From NCBI GenBank assembly GCA_009993955.1, contig JAACSL010000001.1:1-64000 (forward strand): a DNA stretch of 64,000 nucleotides, read 5' to 3'. The DNA is from Paraglaciecola sp. GTDB lineage: Bacteria > Pseudomonadota > Gammaproteobacteria > Enterobacterales > Alteromonadaceae. The translations under genes and the position numbers were made by a program. Every line of letters starts with the position of its first letter. Positions within the stretch are counted from its first letter, which is position 1. Shown piece after piece: positions 1 through 8,043 of the stretch. The notes under the pieces are model-generated. The model saw nothing but the letters and a program-made list of their open reading frames with translations. It did not search any database and had not been told where the DNA came from.

Positions 1-266
1 CCAAAGCCAGTGGAAACGGGCAATAAACCTGTTCCATGCCAACGCAGATGAGGCTTGGCATGGGGCGATATAAAATTAATTTCGTGGGGATCCCTCAGCA
101 TCAAAGTAATGCCTAAGTCGGCGAGAAAACGTAAATTTTCGGTTTCTTGATAGCCGAGGAAATTTAAGGCAAAGCCCGCCATTAAAAAGCCTATAAGCGG
201 AGGAAAACCGACAACCTTGGTGAACAAGCCGGCTATAAAAGCGATACCAATAAATAATAAATCCAT
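1..266 (-). CDS. CPA2-family cation:proton antiporter, N-terminal fragment (cut by window edge)
   Basis: The reading frame starts with ATG at 266 and runs off the left end, so only about 88 residues are seen. The N-terminus is two hydrophobic segments with the motif KVVGFPPLIGFLMAGFALN and then LADLGITLML, typical of the first transmembrane helices of KefB/YbaL-type monovalent cation:proton antiporters of the inner membrane. Right after LGITLML the family normally continues with LFTIGLK-like residues; here the frame reads RDPHEINFISPHAKPHLRWH, which is much more polar and does not look like the family, although the frame stays open and WHGTGLL resembles the family again. Either this is a divergent loop or the gene is damaged. 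Identification of the family is fairly sure, intactness is not. Confidence 0.6.
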   Translation of the reverse strand, partial: MDLLFIGIAFIAGLFTKVVGFPPLIGFLMAGFALNFLGYQETENLRFLADLGITLMLRDPHEINFISPHAKPHLRWHGTGLLPVSTGF

Positions 267-369
267 AATGACTCGTCATCAGAAGCGGAAAGAAGTTAGT
301 TAATCTTATGTTTTGCGACAGTATTAGCTGGGTGAACGCCAAATGAAAGAGCTTAGCGTCTGAAGCGTG

Positions 370-735
370 TCAATTAAACTCTTTTACATCCAACATTTTG
401 GACAATGAATTGAGTTCTTCCAACAGTTTGTTTTCACGAATTTTAAGCTCACCTAATTCGAATGTAATCTCCGTTTCCCTTTGTTTGAGTTGGGCGTAGG
501 AGATAGTGGGTCGATTAGCCATACCCATCGAGTTTGCGATGTTTTTCTGTTTTGCCCTTTCAGACCTGTCGAGTAATTCCAACTTTTCCGCAAAGCGCCC
601 CAACGACTGAAAGTTTACACTAAAGCCCATGCGCACACACTGCTCGTATGTTCTATCGTGTTCTCTGTAGTTGTTCTGGCGAATAAGTTTTTTAATTATT
701 TCAACTTGTTCAGACCTGGATTTACCACTTAGCAT
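370..735 (-). CDS. Hypothetical 121-residue coiled-coil protein
   Basis: Small basic protein I cannot name. The N-terminal half is predicted helical, with a stretch around residues 36-52 (MGFSVNFQSLGRFAEKLE) that recalls the helix-turn-helix-like part of phage Mu Gp27/DUF3486 proteins, where a similar serine-helix-RYxxKLE pattern occurs; this resemblance is weak and is inference only. Residues from about 80 on are rich in E, K and L with heptad-like spacing and probably form a coiled coil. ATG at 735 gives the full frame. It stands alone on the minus strand with an inverted repeat upstream at 823-844, which may be its operator. Possibly a DNA-binding regulator or phage remnant. Confidence 0.5.
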   Translation of the reverse strand: MLSGKSRSEQVEIIKKLIRQNNYREHDRTYEQCVRMGFSVNFQSLGRFAEKLELLDRSERAKQKNIANSMGMANRPTISYAQLKQRETEITFELGELKIRENKLLEELNSLSKMLDVKEFN

Positions 736-1378
736 TTATCTGTCTGTCGTTAGTTTCTGTGTGGTTGCTTGGTTATGCATCTCTTATAGCGGCAGCCACT
801 CAAAAAATATGATAACTATTTGATTTGAACTCATTTGTTCAAATTCGTCACAATCAGCGTTCACCTATGGCCGTGCACAGCGATTTTCGTCTGAGTAGAT
901 TGGATTAGCAAGCGAAGTTGACTATTCAATCATGATTATGGGCAATATTGCATAAAAATGCCCGATACTATCGCGTTTGCGTTAGATCGGGCTTAGGGGA
1001 ATGGCTCTTCTTAAGAGCCGTGCGCTAACTGTTGGCCAGAGACTTTTGTCGTAACAAACAGCTACAAAGTCAAAAGCAGGGTTAGAAAGTGTAGAACAAC
1101 TGTGATTAAAAATTAAACAATTTTTAAAATTTTTTATTGTTGTTATTTATCAAAGCCTTACTCATTGTTTTAGCCATATCATCTACAATGGCTGGCGCAT
1201 TTCAGCCTTGCTGTAGAGTGTTTGAGCACAGCTTTTGCACAACTTATCCCAAGCTAACTCACAAGCTATATTGGTTTTTTTACCGTTCATTTATCTGCTG
1301 TATGGCGACTATAGCCAACTTGCTGCGCGTAAGCTTAACTGTTAAAACTGCACTAAGTTTTTTCTTCTTTTATTAATT
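736..1378. other. Long intergenic region with two hairpins
   Basis: About 640 bp without a convincing gene. It contains the inverted repeat at 823-844, a hairpin at 960-992 (arms GCCCGAT/ATCGGGC, 19-base loop) and a second perfect hairpin at 1003-1019 (GGCTCTT-CTT-AAGAGCC). The 1080-1140 stretch is very AT-rich and likely holds the promoter of the aminotransferase gene. A hydrophobic open frame at 1137-1376 has no ribosome binding site and an implausible poly-Phe tail and is not called. Confidence 0.4.
823..844. promoter_or_regulatory. Inverted repeat ATTTGAAC-N6-GTTCAAAT, candidate operator
   Basis: Perfect 8-base arms separated by six bases, 88 bp upstream of the start of the 121-residue gene at 735 and followed on the minus strand by an AT-rich stretch that could hold a -10 box. 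Such geometry is usual for dimeric repressor sites. No regulator is assigned; the role is inferred only from symmetry and position. Confidence 0.3.
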
Positions 1379-2503
1379 ATGAAACCAGCTATTAAGTCAT
1401 TTGTCGCTCCACATCGCACCTTAATGGGTCCAGGCCCGTCAGACGTTAATCCACGTATCTTACAAGCCCTGTCGCAGGTCACCATTGGCCATCTTGATCC
1501 GGTATTTGTTGATCTGATGGATGAAGTAAAACAACTATTACAATATGCATTTCAAACCAACAACGCTTTGACGATGCCGGTATCAGCGCCCGGTTCTGCG
1601 GGAATGGAAGCGGTGTTTGTTAACTTAATCGAACCCGATGACAAAGTTATTGTCTGTCAAAACGGCGTATTTGGCGGTCGCATGCAGCAGAACGTGCAGC
1701 GCTGTGGTGGGCAAGCCATCATGGTGCAAGATGAGTGGGGCAGTGCCACTGACATTAATAAGTTAGAACAAACGCTTAAACAACACCCCGATGCAAAAGC
1801 GGTGGCTTTTGTTCACGCTGAGACATCCACGGGTGTGCGCAATGATGCCAAAACATTGTGTGCTTTGGCCAAACAATATGAATGTTTAACCATCGTTGAC
1901 GCTGTCACGTCACTAGGTGGCATTGAACTGGACGTGGACGGCTGGCACATTGATGCTATTTATTCGGGAACTCAAAAATGTTTGTCGTGTGTTCCCGGCT
2001 TGTCCCCCGTTTCTTTCAGTCTAAACGCTATAGAGGTGATTAAAAATCGCCGAAGCCCGGTGCAAAGTTGGTTTTTGGACATGGATCTTGTCATGGGCTA
2101 CTGGGGGCAGGGTACAAAGCGCGCTTATCATCATACCGCGCCAGTCAATAGCGTTTACGCCTTGCATGAAGCCTTGGTTATTTTGCAGGAAGAAGGTCTT
2201 GAAAGTGCTTGGCAACGCCATGCTGAGATGCATGATAAATTGCGGGACGGTTTGGAAAAGTTGGGTTTACGTTTTGTGGTTAAGGCTGAAAGTCGTTTAC
2301 CACAACTGAACATGGTGCAGATCCCAGAGGGCGTCGATGACGCAGCAATTCGTCATCGTTTGTTACAAGAATTCAATCTGGAAATTGGCGCTGGTCTTGG
2401 TGCCTTGGCCGGTAAAGTATGGCGCATCGGTTTGATGGGCTATGGCGCCACACAACGTAACGTTGATTATTGTGTTGATGCCTTATCTCAGGTTCTAAAA
2501 TAA
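1379..2503 (+). CDS. Class V aminotransferase, alanine-glyoxylate/serine-glyoxylate type
   Basis: 374 residues, the usual length of the family. A PLP-dependent fold-type I enzyme, probably moving the amino group of alanine or serine to glyoxylate; the precise substrate cannot be read from sequence. GPGPSDVNPRIL near residue 17 is the family's N-terminal substrate-loop signature, SAPGSAGMEA (69-78) binds the cofactor phosphate, D174 in VDAVTSLG contacts the pyridine nitrogen and K200 in SGTQKCLS is the Schiff-base lysine. The ATG at 1379 has no obvious Shine-Dalgarno sequence. It lies just upstream of the propionate operon on the same strand, separated from the regulator by 94 bp holding two operator palindromes, so it may be linked to that regulon from its 3' side or simply be a neighbour. 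Confidence 0.85.
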   Translation: MKPAIKSFVAPHRTLMGPGPSDVNPRILQALSQVTIGHLDPVFVDLMDEVKQLLQYAFQTNNALTMPVSAPGSAGMEAVFVNLIEPDDKVIVCQNGVFGGRMQQNVQRCGGQAIMVQDEWGSATDINKLEQTLKQHPDAKAVAFVHAETSTGVRNDAKTLCALAKQYECLTIVDAVTSLGGIELDVDGWHIDAIYSGTQKCLSCVPGLSPVSFSLNAIEVIKNRRSPVQSWFLDMDLVMGYWGQGTKRAYHHTAPVNSVYALHEALVILQEEGLESAWQRHAEMHDKLRDGLEKLGLRFVVKAESRLPQLNMVQIPEGVDDAAIRHRLLQEFNLEIGAGLGALAGKVWRIGLMGYGATQRNVDYCVDALSQVLK

Positions 2504-2517
2504 TCTACATATCTGAT

Positions 2518-2533
2518 AAATTGTCGACAATGT
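2518..2533. promoter_or_regulatory. Upstream operator palindrome, propionate regulator
   Basis: Core ATTGTCGACAAT at 2520-2531 is a perfect 12-base palindrome, extended on one side by AA. It is 15 bp after the aminotransferase stop. Its twin lies 61 bp downstream (centre to centre), close to six helical turns, so both face the same side of the DNA. GntR-family PrpR regulators of Alteromonadales are known to use TTGTCGACAA-like sites, which fits the adjacent regulator. Confidence 0.75.
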
Positions 2534-2578
2534 GCCTTGCGCTTTTAAATATTTGCACTAAACTGCGCTACACGTTTC

Positions 2579-2594
2579 AAATTGTCGACAATTT
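2579..2594. promoter_or_regulatory. Downstream operator palindrome, propionate regulator
   Basis: AAATTGTCGACAATTT is a perfect 16-base palindrome ending only three bases before the first possible GTG start of the GntR regulator gene. Binding here would block transcription of the regulator and of the prpBC-acnD-prpF genes behind it, so autoregulation of the whole operon is expected. Confidence 0.8.
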
Positions 2595-2597
2595 ACG

Positions 2598-3302
2598 GTG
2601 AGTCACCTTCAAACAATCATTTCAAACTTTGCTCAGTCTGATGGGGCCAGTGTGGTGACTACACGTGCCGACACGGTATTTGTCGATCTTCGTCAACGTA
2701 TCGTTGAAGGCCAAGTACCCATGGGCTCTAAAATCAGTGAGCCTGAGTTAGCACGTCATTATGATATCAGTCGCAGTACTTTGCGGGATGCCCTGTCGCG
2801 TTTAGAGGGCTGTGGTTTATTAGAACGTAAAGCTAATGTTGGCTACCGAGTGGTGACATTGTCGACAGCCAAACTCATCGATATCTTTAGGGTGCGGGAG
2901 TCCTTAGAAGGTATGGCTTGCCATCTGGCGGCCCAGTGCATGTCAACCGAACAGATCAGCGAACTTAAAGCGTTGTTGCAAGAGCATGAGCGCTCCGAGT
3001 CACTGCAGCAAGGTGAAGCCTACTTTCAACAAGAAGGGGACTTAGACTTTCATTTCAAGATCGTGCAGGGCAGTAATAATTCACTGCTTATTCGTTTGTT
3101 GTGTGAAGAGTTGTATTTCTTGGTGCGGATGTACCGTTATCAATTTGGCATGGCGAGTCCCCGTGCTAAAAAAGCCTTTGGTGAACACCGGAATATTATT
3201 CAAGCCATCGAAGATAAAGACGGTGAGTTAGCAGAAATTTTAATGCGCAGACATATCGCTGCGTCTCGTTTAAACGTCGAAAAACGGATGAATACTCAAT
3301 GA
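2598..3302 (+). CDS. GntR-family (FadR/FCD) transcriptional regulator of the propionate operon, PrpR-like
   Basis: 234 residues from GTG at 2598; a GTG at 2655 with a GGGG box six bases upstream is an equally good start and would leave the operator at 2579-2594 in the promoter rather than touching the start codon. The winged helix-turn-helix spans about residues 26-92 ([36 protein letters not shown], the last being the recognition region), followed by an all-helical FCD ligand domain with [17 protein letters not shown] and the terminal [25 protein letters not shown]. It probably senses a methylcitrate-cycle intermediate. The stop overlaps the prpB start, so it is the first gene of the operon. 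It differs from the sigma54-type PrpR of enterobacteria. Confidence 0.85.
   Translation: MSHLQTIISNFAQSDGASVVTTRADTVFVDLRQRIVEGQVPMGSKISEPELARHYDISRSTLRDALSRLEGCGLLERKANVGYRVVTLSTAKLIDIFRVRESLEGMACHLAAQCMSTEQISELKALLQEHERSESLQQGEAYFQQEGDLDFHFKIVQGSNNSLLIRLLCEELYFLVRMYRYQFGMASPRAKKAFGEHRNIIQAIEDKDGELAEILMRRHIAASRLNVEKRMNTQ
2858..2867. promoter_or_regulatory. Partial operator match inside the regulator gene
   Basis: ATTGTCGACA, ten of the twelve core bases of the two upstream palindromes, lies inside the regulator coding sequence. The VTLST codons account for it in part, so it may be chance; an auxiliary repressor site is possible. Confidence 0.2.
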
Positions 3303-4195
3303 CAACACTTCAGTACATGACTCCAGGCCAGCGTTTTCGCCAAGCCTTAGTAGATAACGCGCCATTGCAAATAGTGGGTACCATCAACGCTTATTGCGCG
3401 ATGATGGCAAAAAAAGCGGGGCATCAAGCCATTTATCTATCGGGGGCTGGCGTAGCTAATGCGTCTTACGGATTACCTGACCTTGGCATGACGTCTTTGA
3501 ATGATGTACTTATTGATGTGGATCGGATTACCAGTGCTTGTGACCTACCTTTATTAGTTGACATCGATACCGGTTGGGGCGGGGCGTTTAACATTGCGCG
3601 CAGTATCAAAGAAATGATCAAGGCTGGGGCTGCCGCTGTGCATATTGAAGATCAAGTGGCACAAAAACGCTGTGGTCATCGTCCCAATAAAGCCATCGTG
3701 AGCAAAGAAGAAATGGTTGACCGCATAAAAGCGGCCACTGATGCGCGCACGGACGACAGCTTTTTTATCATGGCCAGAACCGATGCCTTTGCTCAGGAAG
3801 GACTTGAAAAAGCCATTGAACGAGCACAGGACTGCGTTGAAGCTGGCGCAGATGGCATATTTGCCGAAGCGGTGAAAACTGAAGCCCACTACCGGGCTTT
3901 CACAGAGCAGCTGCAAGTGCCGGTATTGGCTAATATTACAGAATTTGGCCAAACGGAATTGTGGAATAAGCAGCAACTTGCAAAGTGGGGTGTTGGCATG
4001 GTGCTTTACCCCTTAAGTGCATTCAGAGCCATGAACAAAGCAGCCGAAAATGTTTACGCCAGTATATTGGCTCATGGTGATCAAACGCGTGTGCTAGACA
4101 CCATGCAAACACGTATGGAGCTCTACGACTATTTGGCTTATCACGACTACGAACAAAAATTGGATAATCTATTTTCAGCGGGTAAAAACCTGTAA
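3299..4195 (+). CDS. prpB: 2-methylisocitrate lyase
   Basis: 298 residues, matching the family length. It splits 2-methylisocitrate into pyruvate and succinate, the last step of the methylcitrate cycle, in the cytoplasm. The isocitrate-lyase-superfamily signature KRCGHRP is at residues 123-129 with its catalytic cysteine, and the Mg-binding loop VDIDTGWGG is at 87-95. The ATG overlaps the regulator stop in ATGA, showing translational coupling. It is followed by prpC after a 56-bp gap. Confidence 0.95.
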   Translation: MTTLQYMTPGQRFRQALVDNAPLQIVGTINAYCAMMAKKAGHQAIYLSGAGVANASYGLPDLGMTSLNDVLIDVDRITSACDLPLLVDIDTGWGGAFNIARSIKEMIKAGAAAVHIEDQVAQKRCGHRPNKAIVSKEEMVDRIKAATDARTDDSFFIMARTDAFAQEGLEKAIERAQDCVEAGADGIFAEAVKTEAHYRAFTEQLQVPVLANITEFGQTELWNKQQLAKWGVGMVLYPLSAFRAMNKAAENVYASILAHGDQTRVLDTMQTRMELYDYLAYHDYEQKLDNLFSAGKNL

Positions 4196-4251
4196 GCCAT
4201 GGTGGCTTGTTTCGTCAGAATAATCATCCGTACAGCATTGAGGAATACAAC

Positions 4252-5376
4252 ATGGTTGACAAAAAATTAAGTGGTGCAGGGTTACGTGGGCAAAGTGCAG
4301 GGGAAACAGCCCTGTGTACGGTGGGTAAATCAGGTTCGGGTTTAACCTATCGTGGCTATGATGTGGCCGATTTAGCTGAAAACGCCAGTTTTGAAGAAGT
4401 GGCATATTTGCTGTTCTACGGTGAACTGCCTACTCAAAGCCAGCTCGATACTTATATCAAAACATTGATGCCCTTACGAGATCTGCCTAAAACGTTAAAA
4501 GAAGTATTGCAGCGCATTCCGGCTGATGCCCATCCTATGGATGTGATGCGCACCGGTTGTTCATTTTTAGGTAACCTTGAACCAGAGCAAGATTTTTCTC
4601 AGCAGCATCATGCCGCCAATCGGCTGTTAGCCGCTTTTCCAGCCATCATGTGTTATTGGTATCGCTTCAGTCATGAGGGCGTAGAAATCGATTGTCATAG
4701 CGATGAGCCAAGTATTGCGGGGCACTTTTTACGTTTATTAAGTGGTAAAACCCCTTCTGCATTGCACCGTAAAGTCATGGATGTCTCACTCATTTTATAC
4801 GCAGAGCACGAATTTAATGCCTCAACGTTCACGGCACGGGTGTGTGCATCTACGTTATCGGATATGTTTTCTTGTATCACGGGGGCGATTGGTTCATTGC
4901 GTGGTCCTTTGCATGGCGGTGCCAATGAAGCGGCAATGGACATGATTGAAAAATTCAGTTCACCTGCTGATGCCAAAGTTAAAATGGCAGAAATGTTAGC
5001 CCGTAAAGAAAAAATCATGGGTTTTGGGCATGCCATCTATCGCGAATCCGATCCACGTAATGTGATCATCAAGGCCTGGTCAGAAAAACTGGCGCATGAA
5101 TTTGGTGATACTGCTCTATATGACATTTCAGTGGCGTGTGAAGAGTTTATGTGGGATAGCAAAAAACTATTTTGCAACGCCGACTTTTTCCACGCATCGG
5201 CTTACCACTTTATGGCCATTCCCACCAAACTCTTTACACCTATATTTGTGTGCTCACGATTAACCGGTTGGGCTGCCCACGTGATGGAGCAGCGCTCGAA
5301 CAATCGGATTATTCGTCCAAGTGCTGATTACGTTGGTGTACAGCCACGTAAAGTGGTTGCCATCGCGTCTCGTTAA
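4252..5376 (+). CDS. prpC: 2-methylcitrate synthase
   Basis: 374 residues from ATG at 4252, chosen because GAGGAAT lies just upstream and the N-terminus then matches the family; the frame is open further upstream to 4207 but that stretch lacks a binding site. It condenses propionyl-CoA with oxaloacetate to 2-methylcitrate. Citrate-synthase signatures are GPLHGGANEAAMDMI and GFGHAIYRESDPRN, with the two catalytic histidines, and the C-terminal VCSRLTGWAAHVMEQ block. It sits between prpB and acnD in the operon. Confidence 0.95.
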   Translation: MVDKKLSGAGLRGQSAGETALCTVGKSGSGLTYRGYDVADLAENASFEEVAYLLFYGELPTQSQLDTYIKTLMPLRDLPKTLKEVLQRIPADAHPMDVMRTGCSFLGNLEPEQDFSQQHHAANRLLAAFPAIMCYWYRFSHEGVEIDCHSDEPSIAGHFLRLLSGKTPSALHRKVMDVSLILYAEHEFNASTFTARVCASTLSDMFSCITGAIGSLRGPLHGGANEAAMDMIEKFSSPADAKVKMAEMLARKEKIMGFGHAIYRESDPRNVIIKAWSEKLAHEFGDTALYDISVACEEFMWDSKKLFCNADFFHASAYHFMAIPTKLFTPIFVCSRLTGWAAHVMEQRSNNRIIRPSADYVGVQPRKVVAIASR

Positions 5377-5399
5377 TTGACTAAGAGAATTTTGTTCAA

Positions 5400-7991
5400 A
5401 TGAATATTGAATATCGTCGTAGTTTACCCGGATCAAAGCTTGATTACTTTGATACTGAAGCGGCAGTTAATGCCCTCAAAGCGGGGGCGTATCAACAATT
5501 GCCCTACACTTCAAAAGTATTGGCCGAAAACTTGGTTCGTCGCTGTGAACCCAGTCAACTGAATGCTGCTTTGGGTCAATTAATCGAACGTAAACGCGAT
5601 TTAGACTTTCCATGGTTTCCCGCTCGAGTGGTGTGTCATGACATCCTCGGTCAAACGGCCTTGGTGGATTTGGCGGGCTTGCGAGACGCCATCGCCGCCA
5701 AGGGGGGTGATCCGGCACAAGTGAATCCAGTGGTACCAACGCAATTGGTGGTTGACCATTCATTGGCCGTGGAATTTGCCGGTTTTGATAAGGATGCCTT
5801 TGCCAAAAATCGGGCTATTGAAGACAGGCGCAACGAAGACCGTTTTCACTTTATCAATTGGACAAAAACCGCATTTAGAAATATTGATGTTATCCCACAG
5901 GGCAACGGCATTTTGCATCAAATTAACTTAGAACGCATGTCACCCGTCATTCAAGTGCGTGATGGTGTGGCGTTCCCCGATACTTTAGTGGGCACCGACA
6001 GTCACACTCCCATGGTGGATGCTTTAGGGGTAATCGCCATCGGTGTGGGTGGCCTAGAAGCAGAAAGTGTCATGCTTGGCCGCGCATCCTACATGCGCCT
6101 ACCTGACATAATTGGGGTAGAACTGAGTGGCAAACCCCAAGCGGGCATCACTGCCACAGATGTAGTACTTGCCCTCACACAATTTTTACGTGAACAAAAA
6201 GTCGTGTCGGCTTACCTGGAGTTTTTTGGTGAAGGGACACGTCATCTTACCCTTGGTGATCGGGCCACTATCGCCAACATGACCCCCGAGTACGGGGCCA
6301 CGGCAGCGATGTTCTACATTGACGAGCAAACCTTAACTTATCTGCGTTTAACCGGCCGAGAAGAAAAACAAATCACCTTGGTTGAACAATACGCCAAACA
6401 CACGGGTTTATGGGCCGATGCCATGCAAAACGCCGACTACGAGCGCGTACTGCATTTTGATTTATCCACCGTCGTGCGAAGTATTGCTGGTCCATCTAAT
6501 CCCCATGCCTATGTGCCAGTGACTGAGTTAGCCAAGCGTGGGATCAGCGGCATTGTGGAAAACGACGGCAAGCTCATGCCTGATGGCGCGGTGATCATCG
6601 CCGCCATCACCAGTTGCACCAATACCAGCAATCCACGCAATATGATTGCCGCCGGTTTGTTGGCACGTAACGCCAATAAATTAGGGTTGCAGCGCAAACC
6701 GTGGGTGAAAAGCTCCTTGGCGCCAGGCTCAAAAACTGTGCAATTGTATCTGCAAGAGGCGGGCTTGTTACCTGAGCTTGAAACGCTAGGCTTCGGTGTT
6801 GTGGCCTTTGCCTGTACCTCATGTAACGGCATGAGTGGCGCCCTTGCTCCTGACATCTCCGAAGAAATAAAAGCCAGAAAGCTGTATGCAACAGCGGTGT
6901 TATCCGGTAATCGCAACTTTGATGGCCGCATTCATCCGCAAGCTGACCAAGCGTTTCTCGCTTCACCACCTTTGGTTGTTGCCTATGCCATCGCTGGCAC
7001 CATTCGCTTTGATATAGAGCGTGATGTATTAGGCACAGATGCCAGCGGTAAGCCAATTCGCTTAGCCGACATTTGGCCAAGCGATGCACAGATTGATGCG
7101 GTTATTCAACAAAGTGTCAAACCACAACAGTTTACGCAAGTGTATCAACCCATGTTTGACTTAAAAGTAGAATACGGCGAGCACATTGATCCTCAGTATC
7201 AGTGGCGTGAGCAAAGTACCTACATTCGTCGTCCGCCTTATTGGGAAGGTGCATTAGCTGCACCACGCTTATTAAGAAATATGCGCCCGTTGGCGGTGTT
7301 AGGTGACAACATTACCACTGACCATTTGTCGCCTTCAAATGCCATTATGCTCGACAGTGCAGCAGGGGAATACTTGCACAAAATGGGTTTACCCGAGGAA
7401 GATTTTAACTCCTATGCTACCCACAGAGGCGATCACCTTACTGCGCAACGAGCAACCTTTGCCAACCCCAAATTACTGAATGAAATGGTGAAAGACGCGC
7501 AAGGAAAAGTGCAGCAAGGGTCTCTGACTCGCATCGAGCCCGAGGGCAAGGTGAGCCGTATGTGGGAAGCCATCGAAACCTACATGCAGCGTAAACAGCC
7601 CTTGATCATTATTGCAGGGGCTGATTATGGTCAAGGTTCATCGCGTGACTGGGCCGCAAAAGGTGTGCGCTTAGCAGGGGTTGAAGCGATTGTTGCTGAA
7701 GGCTTTGAACGTATTCACCGCACTAACTTAGTGGGCATGGGCGTATTGCCTCTGGAGTTTTTAGCGGGGCAAAACCGCCACAGTTTCGGTCTCGATGGCA
7801 GCGAAATATATGTTGTGTTAGGGCATATTGCGCCCGCTGCCAACTTAATCTTAGCCGTGCACAAAACCAATGGTGAAACCCTCGAGATCCAGGTTAAATG
7901 CCGCTTAGACACTGCTGAAGAGCTTGCCATTTATGAAGCGGGTGGTGTGCTGCAGCGTTTTGCTCAAGACTTTTTAGAAGCCAAGGCTTAG
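5400..7991 (+). CDS. acnD: Fe-S dependent 2-methylcitrate dehydratase AcnD
   Basis: 863 residues, the normal size for AcnD. An aconitase-superfamily enzyme that dehydrates 2-methylcitrate, replacing PrpD when paired with PrpF. Three cysteines for the 4Fe-4S cluster are present: C406 in TSCTNTSNP and C472/C475 in ACTSCNGMSG. VGTDSHTPM (198-205) and the C-terminal swivelling domain with DYGQGSSRDWAAKGVRLAG are also intact. Its start is 23 bp after prpC. Aconitase A would look similar, but the prpB/prpC/prpF context settles the call. Confidence 0.93.
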   Translation: MNIEYRRSLPGSKLDYFDTEAAVNALKAGAYQQLPYTSKVLAENLVRRCEPSQLNAALGQLIERKRDLDFPWFPARVVCHDILGQTALVDLAGLRDAIAAKGGDPAQVNPVVPTQLVVDHSLAVEFAGFDKDAFAKNRAIEDRRNEDRFHFINWTKTAFRNIDVIPQGNGILHQINLERMSPVIQVRDGVAFPDTLVGTDSHTPMVDALGVIAIGVGGLEAESVMLGRASYMRLPDIIGVELSGKPQAGITATDVVLALTQFLREQKVVSAYLEFFGEGTRHLTLGDRATIANMTPEYGATAAMFYIDEQTLTYLRLTGREEKQITLVEQYAKHTGLWADAMQNADYERVLHFDLSTVVRSIAGPSNPHAYVPVTELAKRGISGIVENDGKLMPDGAVIIAAITSCTNTSNPRNMIAAGLLARNANKLGLQRKPWVKSSLAPGSKTVQLYLQEAGLLPELETLGFGVVAFACTSCNGMSGALAPDISEEIKARKLYATAVLSGNRNFDGRIHPQADQAFLASPPLVVAYAIAGTIRFDIERDVLGTDASGKPIRLADIWPSDAQIDAVIQQSVKPQQFTQVYQPMFDLKVEYGEHIDPQYQWREQSTYIRRPPYWEGALAAPRLLRNMRPLAVLGDNITTDHLSPSNAIMLDSAAGEYLHKMGLPEEDFNSYATHRGDHLTAQRATFANPKLLNEMVKDAQGKVQQGSLTRIEPEGKVSRMWEAIETYMQRKQPLIIIAGADYGQGSSRDWAAKGVRLAGVEAIVAEGFERIHRTNLVGMGVLPLEFLAGQNRHSFGLDGSEIYVVLGHIAPAANLILAVHKTNGETLEIQVKCRLDTAEELAIYEAGGVLQRFAQDFLEAKA

Positions 7992-8043
7992 GGCCGAACC
8001 CTGTGACTTTTGTCTGTGTATCGATAGTAACTGAGAATAATTG

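Noticed and set aside
76-342. Minus-strand open frame of 88 codons at the left end
   Set aside because: It is another reading frame of the CPA2 antiporter gene, whose own frame starts with ATG at 266 and shows the family motifs.
1137-1376. Hydrophobic open frame of 79 codons before the aminotransferase gene
   Set aside because: No ribosome binding site, a poly-Phe end and no resemblance to any protein; it is probably a by-product of AT-rich leader DNA.
6509-7089. Two long minus-strand frames opposite acnD
   Set aside because: They are shadows of the strongly supported AcnD coding sequence, which holds all three cluster cysteines.
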